From Fallopia convolvulus (lineage: Eukaryota > Streptophyta > Magnoliopsida > Caryophyllales > Polygonaceae), in contig OZ024735.1 in assembly GCA_964016875.1 (NCBI GenBank), forward strand, positions 2,782,469 through 2,846,468: a stretch of DNA of 64,000 bases, written 5' to 3'. The notes beneath the pieces were generated by a model. It saw nothing but the letters and a program-made list of their open reading frames with translations. It had not been told where the DNA came from and searched no databases. Both the position numbers and the translations under genes were made by a program. Shown here in pieces: positions 55,546 through 64,000 of this stretch. Numbering within the stretch: the first letter of the stretch is position 1; each line of letters starts with the position of its first letter.

Positions 55546-58500
55546 TACTTTAATGAAGGATTCTAAGCTAAGAATTCTTCTTGAAAAGGGCGTGATTTAA
55601 AGCTATGCGAAAGGAATTGGTAGTTTCCTTGTTTGAAATGCGTATGTTAATGCTTTGTTTGTAAAAAGGAAATTTTGAAGTCAAGTTTCTTTGCGACTGA
55701 AGTTATATGATTATGAATTTTTACAAAGATAGTTTCTTAAAACCTCAAAAGTTTTGGAGTTGAGTTTCAAGGGAAGTAGAAGTTGGAATCTCTACTTTTG
55801 GCCTTAAGATTGGAAAATCTTGACAAGGTTGGAGTGTTTATGAAAGTTCAATGTGGATGGTGAGATGATATAAGAATATTGAAAAGAAAAGGATTATCTT
55901 TGGAAACTTTCTTCAACAAATTGTGTTGGTAAGTCTATAGTATAGAATCTTGGATATTCTATATTTTCTATTGTTTGGAAGTGAGAGTATGAGCTTTGAA
56001 GTGCTCCAGTGTTTGATCAATTAAATTGATAATCTAATGAAAATGCCACTCAATTCTAATCCGATACAGACTCGGATTCCTATTTGTGTTGTATCCTTTA
56101 AGTTGAAAGGGATTGAGAATCCGAAACGAAATGGGAATCTTTTGTGACTATGGTAAGGAAGAAAGGAGGGATGTTGGTTCAGTAAAAGCTGTGTATAAGT
56201 GGTTAATCATCAAGGTTGTGATGAATAAGGCGGATTGGTTAAAATGGATTAAACAAGTAGAAGTTCATCAGTAATGTGTTTATATTCATTTCACCACTTA
56301 ATGCAAGTGTTGATTGATTGGGATGAATTATTGGTACTCAAGTGTTTAACCCAGAAGGCTATTCTGTTGGAATTTTGTAACATTATGCCAGTTCGGGGTA
56401 AGGATATGAGGCTTGAGATGTTTAATCAAGCAATAAGGGAATCAATGCTAAAGACATTTCTAAGTTGTCAATGGTACGGGCCTATGTTTCTTCAAGGATA
56501 GAAACAATGAGGTTCAGGATTCAAAGAATTACTCATAGAATGATTTTGGTATAACTATCTGTGTATTGCAAACAGTTGAGGAAAAAAATCTCAATCATAC
56601 AATGTTATGATCAATAAGGCTTAGACCATAACCCAGAAAAGTAATTTTAGTTGTGGTTGGGTTCTGAAGATTGTATATTAATCAAATCCAATGCCTAAGG
56701 TGGTATAGTTAAAATTGTTAAGTGTTAGGTGATCTCCTAACAATAGGTTCTTCCCTTGCAAAGTGAGTTGAAAGTAAGATAATAAAAAGGAATATTTAAT
56801 CTCTGCACAACTATGCGAGAAGAGAAGACAATAATGGAAGATTTTGATTTGTTTAACCAAGGTAGAATTTGGAAGGATCTCAAAAGGTTATGTGGAGCCA
56901 TGTGCTTTCATATGTGATAAGGAATTGGAAATTGAAAGAATTTCCTTATGTACGGATAAAAGGATAGTAAATACCTTGGGACTTGTTACAGGGTACGTTT
57001 GTTTACCTTTGAATATAGAAGTTGAGATGACAAATAAGCTCCAGAAGATCCATGGTTTTGGAGAATAGATGAACTCAAGCTTTGAATTTTAGTGGGGAAT
57101 CATTAATACTTCATCTTAAAGAAATATGTCAAGATGATATACAAATCGAGAATGATTTCAAAAGAATCTTTGTTATAAGTATAAAGATGTTGAAATCTTT
57201 TCTTTAGTAAGGATTGCAAGTAAATGAATTCAAGTAATCAACCTTTTTATTGGAACTTGTAAAGTTAAGATGAGTTCTGACCAAGTTGTGTCAAATGAGG
57301 ATTACTTCATACTATGAAGTACGGAAAAGTATGATAGTGTGTTGGAAGTGAGAAAAGGTCAAGCTACGTCACCAGGAACTACCTTGAAGAAGAAAAGAAG
57401 TGTTGCACTTCAAAAGGGAAGTGTTATGTTTAGAAACGAATTAGTTTGTCTTTGCTCCTTTGAGACTCATCTTTGATTTTGAGAAAAATTCAAATATGAA
57501 TGTTTAAGGCAGTGTTAGTTGTTAAAATAATTTGAGAGTAAATGTTTTTACGGTTTTCATAGTGGTGAGTAAGAATGTAATTTGTCTTCCATCCTGATCA
57601 CGTGGTAAGGCAAGATTACATGTCTTATTCCTATGAGAATGCAGTAAAGGATTATGTTTAATTTTATTTCCCCATCCTGATCACATGGTGGAATAAGATC
57701 ACATAATTCCTTGGGTTTTAATATGAAGTAAGCAATTTGTAAAAAATACAAATCTTTTTCATAATTCGAGTAATGTGCGGTACTGTCTTGATAAGATTTT
57801 TGGAAGTAAGCATTTTCTTCCATGTAAAGTCTTTGAGCCAGACTTCAAGACTATTTTTATGTAGTGTGTTGGTTATCTAAGGGATACATGATTTTCTTGG
57901 GTTTTAAAGAATGGTTTCTAGTATGAGTTGGTAATCATATAAGTTTTTCTCAAGTAAAGTTATTGAGATTCAAAGACGAGTGTTTTCTTGTATAGCAAAT
58001 GCTATATCAGCTACCTTGTAAAAATCTTTTGAGTTAACTCAGTACTGGCATTGTCTACTATTTTAGTAGTATTGCCAATTGCTATATCTAATCTTGAGAA
58101 TTTTGTTGCTCAACAAGTCAGAATGTTAAGTGAAGTCTAAACAGTTCTTTGATAAAAAAAGACTGAAAATTATCAATGGAGACAATTTTGTTGGAAATTA
58201 TTAGACTAAAGGTATTATTGTCCAATATATTGGTATAATAAAGCGTAAGAGTTTAGTTTGAAGTAGTTGAGTAAGATAACTACTTTTGAATGTCAGTATG
58301 CCCAAGCTGAGTTTTGTTGAGAAAAGGATGTAACGGATTGACAACATAGGTTATTACCTTGTCATGTGTTGGATAAATTTCATATTCTTGGTTGAAGTAA
58401 TACTGAGATTTTATCCCCAAAAAGGAAATTGAGTAAGGATTTTAAGTAATTCTTGTAAAGAAAATAATTTGAGAAGGTCTAAAGGTTTAGTTTGGATGAC

Positions 58501-60121
58501 AACAAGGTTGTGTTATTAACCTAGGATTTTATTCAAAATTTGTTGACCAGATCCAGGAAAAGTAGTATGGGAAAGTAATATTATTTAAGATCAATGGAGA
58601 AGATCAAGAAGGTAAGACACTGGGATTTGTTATTCAAGATTATGGACTGCTTGGTTTCAAAACTGTTCATGTGTGTCTATTATTGATGAGCTTCGAAAGC
58701 TTAATTCAAAGGAAGCATATTTATTTACTTAATTAGTTCATCTCGGAACAAGTATATGTATAAGCATTTAAGGTAACTTTTGATGGACTGACATGAAGCG
58801 AAATGTCACCGAGTTCGTTTTGATATGTTTAGTTTGTCTGGAAGTCGTGATAGAGCATAGAAGACTAGATAGAATGCTATAATCTCTTCCTGTTGTAGGA
58901 TAGAAATGGGAAGATGTTACAACGAATTCTTGTCATTAGTTGTTCAAGACTTAATGAAAGAAAAATGCAATATGGAGGTTGTTAATAAGCTCACCTAGAG
59001 TGTTCTTTTTAATGCAATTAAGATGACTTAAAGAGTACAGAAGTTAGCTGAGGTGTTCATGCATGAAATATTTCATCTTCATAAAACTCCAAAGACTATT
59101 ATCTCTGATTGAGATGGATGGTTCATGAAAAAGTTTTGAAAGGAGTGACATCAAGCTTTATGGAGTGAATTGAATTTTAGCGCTGGCTTCCCTCATCAAA
59201 CTGATGAACAATGCAAAGAAATAAATTCAAACTCCCGAGGACATGTATTCTGGATTCCACACAAGTGGGGATGTTAGCTTAAGTTTAAGTGACTTCACAT
59301 ACAAGAATTTTGATCACACGATAAACAAAATGACTCTTTTTGAGGTTTTGTAAGGCTGGAAGTGTTGGTTGTCAATTTGTTGGAATGACAATGCTGACAA
59401 GGTTCTTCACGGGCCAGACTTGGCCAAGAGAACAACAACTGATATCGCACTAACACGGCCACGAGTGCTAACTGCTCAAATCGACAACAGTCGTGTGTTG
59501 TTTTAATTTGAGAGCATGTTGAGTTCGCTTTAGACAACATTGTTTTTGTTCTAGTATCCGCCTTGAAAGGCGTATTCCGCTGGGGAAAGCGAGACAACGT
59601 AAATGCTCGCTATGTTGGATCTTTCGAGATACTGGAAAGAACTGGTAAGTTTGCTTAATAGTTGACATTTCCATCTTCAGTGCATTCTATCCGTAATGTC
59701 TTCCTTGTGTTTATTCTAAGATAGTATGAGTTCAATATATCTCATGTACTCAACAATAATAAGATGAATATTCAACCAAGTGACACCTATGAAGAATGGC
59801 CAATTTGAATCGTGAATAAGAAAAATACCTTTGGTTAGGTTACCTTGGCCTAAAATGGAGGTGAAGAAAAGACTTGAGAAACTAGACAGGAAATGCTGAG
59901 CCATTTTCCCAAAGTTATTGAATGTTGTAAAGAAGATGTTTGGTAACTAAGCAGTGGTTGTTGTGCTTTGTGCAGAAGTAACATCATGTTTTTTTAAGGG
60001 GGTACTACAAACTTCTGTATAGGTTTGCAGTGGTTGTGTGTGTATGTGTTTGTGCTATCTTTCCTTATGATCCGAGTTCTCCTTGGTTTCGAGGACGAAA
60101 CCATTTTTAAGGGGGTACTAA
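55546..60121 (+). pseudogene. Decayed chromovirus internal region (pol remnant)
   Basis: The right-hand part is a readable integrase with many stops. The zinc-binding region at about 58712-58876 includes DMKRNVTEFVLICLVCLEV. The core at about 59040-59215 shows EIFHLHKTPKTIISD and LNFSAGFPHQTDEQ. Then come HTINKMTLFEVL and LHGPDLAKRTT, and the C-terminal block VFRWGKRDNVNARYVG at about 59571-59618. A chromodomain remnant follows (about 59775-59925) and a polypurine end near 60090-60118. From 55546 to about 58700 the length suits gag, protease, RT and RNase H, but I recognise no motif; it is AT-rich and decayed. Confidence 0.7.
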
Positions 60122-63100
60122 TGTAATAAATGTGGTTTTTAAGGATATTTTTGAATTTTTCTCGGATATCCTTTTAACCTCTTTGTCCGTTTTAACGCTT
60201 AATCCAATATTTTTATTGGAATTTAAATCATAGAAAATTTATGGTGATATCCTAAAAATCATAAAGAAATGATTTTATGGATCGGTGTGAATTCTAGGAT
60301 TTTTCAGTGAAAAAAGAATATTTATTGGATAAGCCGTCTTTTTAATTATGTAGTGTAAAGGATTTAATATACGAAACGGAAGCCTTAAAAATTGAAGGTA
60401 GCGTGATAAAATCATGGAAAATTGATTTTATTGGTCTACATATTTTACGGGACGTTTTTCGTTTAGTAAGTTTTTCCACCCGAGGAACATAATTTTACCG
60501 CTTAAAGAAAAATCCCGTTCCAAAACGGGAAATTCTTTTCTTTACCCTCACTTACTTAATGGGGAAGGAAAAGCCGATTTGTTTTGGGATATGTATGCAG
60601 CTGGATAGAAACAGAGGGGGAGTTCGAGAGAATTTCAGGACGACGGCGGACTGGGAGAATTGGAATTCTACACCGCCGACAATCTTCTTTGCCCGTCCGC
60701 CTCCTTCTTCTCCGCCTTCTCTGCCACTTCCTCACCATCTTCTTCCTCTCTTCCATTCTTTTTGGGCTTGTTACTGCTGCAAACCGAACTAGAGAAAGAA
60801 TCAGAACGGAACGACAGGCGCGGGAAGAAAGATTCGAACCTCTTACCGCCGGCGATCACCAGCTCCTCTGACCACCACCCACCGCGAGGGCTGCCACCGG
60901 GCAACACCCAACCACCCTCGAGCTCCTGGTTTGAGCCACTAATGGGTTGAACGAGCCATAGGCTCAAGTGAAGGTAAAACGCGATCGAAGTTTATTAGCG
61001 GTTTGGGCTTGGAGCCACCGCACGATCAGTCGATTCCATTTTACTAATTAATTTTATAGTTTTTATAATCTTGACGTTGATACGGTGTCGCAGGTTCAAA
61101 CCGCTCCAGAAACGGACGTCAGGATCTTTACTTATAGCAAATACAAGTTTTGACATCGATTGGCAGGCAAAGGATTTGTTGTTAATCAGTATGACCCGAG
61201 ATTTGGTCACCTTTAAGAACCGTTACTAATGAACAATTTTTATTTAGAAAATTGTTTCAAAAGTGAAACGGTTAGTTACTTATAAATTCGCTAAGATGGC
61301 TCCTTAAAGCATGATAGCTAAGGATTAATTATAAATCGATATTCGGAAATCAAGTCGTTTATCGATTAGGAAATTATAGAATTTGAGTATACAACTAATA
61401 AGTGTATACGTGAGCTCGTTGTTGAGAAATCTTTTGCTATATTTGGTAGAAGGGTGATTAAGATTACCGTTGGAACCACTAAGAGCATTGAGCACGCCTT
61501 CAAAGGCAAGTGGACGATTCTCTCTTGTGTTATGGTTATTGTGAGCGGGTAAAACAAACATAATTACCATAGTTATTTTCTCTATAAAGGTATTTATTAA
61601 AATTACTGCGCAGTTATTTTCGTTATTTTCTATATAAAATTATATGGCGGTTATGCAACTTAATGGGAGATTTTATCTTTCATTAAAGATAGAATTAAAG
61701 TTGGAGAAAGGGTGGAATATTCCTTACTTGGGCTTTAAGGCAGTTGGACAGCCCTAGGAAGATAATATTTTCGGCCTTAAAGATATAATTTTCGGCCCCC
61801 CTGTCTCTCCCTCTTCCATTATAAATACATGCCCTAGGCATGTAGGGAGGGACACATGTGCACATCGGCATATTCAGAAATCCTAGGCAGGCTAATATTC
61901 GCTTAGCTCGACTGTTTAGGGTTTCACCGCTCTCTTGTTGTACCTCGTCGCTCAAACGACAATTGCTCTTCTGACTTAGGCATCGGAGGTGGATTAGGGG
62001 GTCCCCGCCCCCTGTGTCCATTGTTTTGCAGGTTTCTAGGTCAAGAGATCGAAGACGGAGCGGAAGAGGAGGAGTTCTTAATTGGTGTATTAAAGACGAA
62101 TTGAAGGCGAGATTTTGTACACCAATAGTTATTAATGAGGAAATGAATTCCATTTGATCCTCATGTTGGGAATAATTTGTATGTTGAATAAAGTTTGATA
62201 GGTTGTTATTTTATTAGAAATAATGACCATGTTGTTGTTTCAGTTTTTACGCTAGAACTGAACTTAGGACCGTTGTGTGACCATGTGTGATTAGCTGTCT
62301 CATGTTGTGACATGGTTATGAAGTAAGATGGTAGAGATGGGAGTTTAGACTCCAAAACATCTCTTTAGTGGTCCTGAGCTGAAACATCGTTGCAAAATAG
62401 GTAATCCAAGGGTAGGAGCCGAGTCTCTAATGACCTCTTTATAACAAAGTTTGTATTCGGGGGCGTAGCTTGCTAGCGTATCCCAATATTGGATTCATGA
62501 CTCATGTCTCGCTCCACGTTGGAGGAGGACAATGGTGCACTCTAGCTAAGTGCAAAAGGAACTGATGTGGATCAAGTGGTCACGGATGAAATAGGCCCTC
62601 TCACCCTGACGACCTCAGTTACAAGGAATTTATCGGCAGCAGTTTGGGTTGATTAAAAGTTATTAAAATGAATGTGTAATGTTAAAATCATAAAGTGAAG
62701 AGAGTGTGATAGGCACGTTTATGTAACAAAATGGTTAGTTCTTTTGATAACCATTCTTGCTCCTGATTAAGGTTGATTCTTAATCAAACTTTGATTAAGT
62801 TAAGCTGATTAGTCGTTGAAGACGATGGAGAATGTTGTGTGGCTAGTATAAGTTTCCATTAATCGTTTATGCTTCTTAAAGAAACCACAAGCTGTGGTGT
62901 TCTCCCTCTTGATTATGAAAGTCTCCTTCTTATATAAGACTGCTAACTGTTGGATCATAATCCGAGTCTAATTGGATTTTAATGCCAATATGTTTAGTTA
63001 CAACCTTAAGAACCAAGTTAGTTTCTCCACTTGCTTAGTCTTTCATTAGACTAACCCGTCCATCTTCTTTTCTTTTATATGGTCGGCTGGTGTTCACCGT

Positions 63101-63501
63101 TGGTATACGACACATCAGGATCTTCTTGGAAGTTGATTCAAGTGGTGAATCCAGAGGTTTGAAGCTTTAGAAGTTGAAGAAAGGTTTCCAATGGCTATGC
63201 TTGAGTGAAGTTCTTGGTTAAATGCGGCAAAGCGAAGTGGGAAAGAAGTTAAGAACCTACGGGAAACTTTTTAAAGACTTTGTCCAAATAGAAGGTTGTT
63301 CTATTTATTTATTCTTTTTAAGTTAAGATTTGTATAAGACCTTTTACTTGTTTTTTCGCTGTAATATTTAACTTAATTTTGTTAGTTTTTAAATGGTTTC
63401 TTATACCTTGTTCTAGTATGTTCTATCAGGTTAAAGCCTAGGGTAGTCCTAATCGGGGTTACTGGCGGTAATACCAGCAGGGTAAGTAAGGGGGTGTTAC
63501 A
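60122..63501 (+). mobile_element. Chromovirus 3' LTR, copy C4
   Basis: The LTR begins TGTAATAAATGTGG at 60122, right after the polypurine tract, and ends GGGGGTGTTACA at 63501. It is 3,380 bases long, including a 588-base insertion at 61540-62127, so about 2.8 kb without it. It serves as the undisturbed reference for the insertions in C3. No gene inside is supported; open frames near 60556-60967 are shadows of simple, pyrimidine-rich sequence. Confidence 0.85.
61540..62127. mobile_element. Probable solo LTR inserted in C4
   Basis: The 588-base insertion is absent from C1-C3. It begins TGTGAGCGGGTAAAAC and ends TACACCAATA, with GTTAT at 61535-61539 and 62128-62132. The empty site in C3 reads ATGGTTATTAATGAGG (near 53604). 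A TATA-like TATAAATA lies at about 61820. The TG start, 5-base target copies, TATA element and lack of coding sequence suit a solo LTR, perhaps Ty1/copia, though the 3' end is TA rather than CA. Confidence 0.65.
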
Positions 63502-64000
63502 GAAATTCCTTCATCTCACAATCCAACCTCCAAGGCGCTCAACCCCGCACCGAGTGCAGAGGCATGCCCTTTCACTCTACCTCACAATCTCCCTTCTAAC
63601 CCCGGCTAATCCTCCACTGGAGCACTTGCCAAAACACATAGATAATATTTTTCGTTTTGAAGGGGCACGGTTTCCCTGTCACACGGGCCATACATAGACA
63701 ACTCTTCCTCAACGCCAGCTACCACGAGGCCGTGCCGGAAACGTTACCAACACAGAGAAAAACGTTCCAAAAACCTCTTTCTGATAAAATGCGTTTGAAA
63801 CCATTTTACATACACAACAAACCAAGAAGTTCAAAATAATTTAAAAAGGTATTCGGGACTAGTTCCCAAAACCAGCCCTACAATAACGGTATACAATCTA
63901 ACAGGATAGAGAAGAATTGAGCAAGTCGAAAACGACTTACCTCGAAGCTAGGAAACTTTTGAAGAAGGCGGAATTAAGAGCGCAAACGGAAATGATCCCC
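63502..64000. other. Unassigned, possibly LTR sequence of another Ty3/gypsy element
   Basis: The stretch is more GC-rich and contains GGCACGG, CACACGGGCC and GGCCGTGCCGG motifs of the kind common in chromovirus LTRs. I see no gene, and no primer site follows C4, so C4 is a 3' LTR whose right flank is older sequence. Confidence 0.35.

Noticed and set aside
56274..57068. Short open frames of 74-75 codons in the decayed chromovirus
   Set aside because: The lengths are expected by chance in this AT-rich stretch, and no pol motif is visible in any of the three plus-strand frames.
57590..57700. Repeated CATCCTGATCACATGGT-like segments near 57593 and 57672
   Set aside because: There are only two imperfect copies in decayed sequence, with no regular array and no CRISPR-like spacing.
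60556..60967. Several overlapping open frames of 66-99 codons in LTR C4
   Set aside because: They overlap on both strands in simple CT- and GA-rich sequence, are broken in the other LTR copies, and encode low-complexity Ser/Pro/Arg peptides.

Overview
The window is plant nuclear DNA made almost entirely of nested transposable elements. I see no intact single-copy host gene, rRNA, tRNA or CRISPR array. The element types (Tat/Retand-like and Athila-like Ty3/gypsy elements, Tekay-like chromoviruses with very long LTRs, a plant L1-type LINE, a CACTA element, a Tourist-like MITE) point to an angiosperm, probably a repeat-rich or pericentromeric region. I cannot name the species. Most coding sequence is decayed by stops and frameshifts, often through C-to-T or G-to-A changes.

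Layout of the left half (1-32.2 kb). A plus-strand LINE is the host of the nest. Its pieces lie at 2366-2499, 5345-6101, 19520-21109 and 30353-about 32002. It is split by (a) a 2.85-kb solo chromovirus LTR (2500-5344, duplicated target TCGTC), (b) a plus-strand Tat element (6102-19519, target AGACT) and (c) a minus-strand Tat element (21110-30352, target TTTTG). A further chromovirus LTR (1-2365) runs off the left edge. The first Tat element is itself split in its integrase by a 3.8-kb CACTA transposon (12043-15826) carrying exon-like pieces of two unrelated plant genes, TAF6 and PAS1/FKBP72. Both Tat elements carry, between integrase and 3' LTR, an antisense gene that appears to be spliced.

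Layout of the right half (32.2-64 kb). The 3' end of a chromovirus (32583-33237) is followed by its LTR (33238-54986), which is blown open by an Athila-type LTR carrying part of its primer site (33710-35009) and by a minus-strand tandem Athila derivative (35137-52808). The derivative has gag, protease and an extra ORF-1-like gene but no reverse transcriptase, RNase H or integrase. It contains a recent gag-only LTR element (37291-41246, target ACGAG) and a Tourist-like MITE (49284-49442, target TAA). A second decayed chromovirus (about 55546-60121) with its 3' LTR (60122-63501) follows, and that LTR carries a probable solo LTR insertion (61540-62127, target GTTAT).

How the parts relate. Gag, protease, reverse transcriptase, RNase H and integrase would have worked as polyproteins of the autonomous elements. 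The gag-only element and the pol-less Athila derivative must have depended on enzymes supplied in trans. The best leads for novelty are the multi-gene capture in the CACTA element, the antisense multi-exon gene shared by two Tat elements, and the TCGTTAACGA-type palindrome scattered through the LTRs, untranslated regions and coding regions of the Athila derivative.
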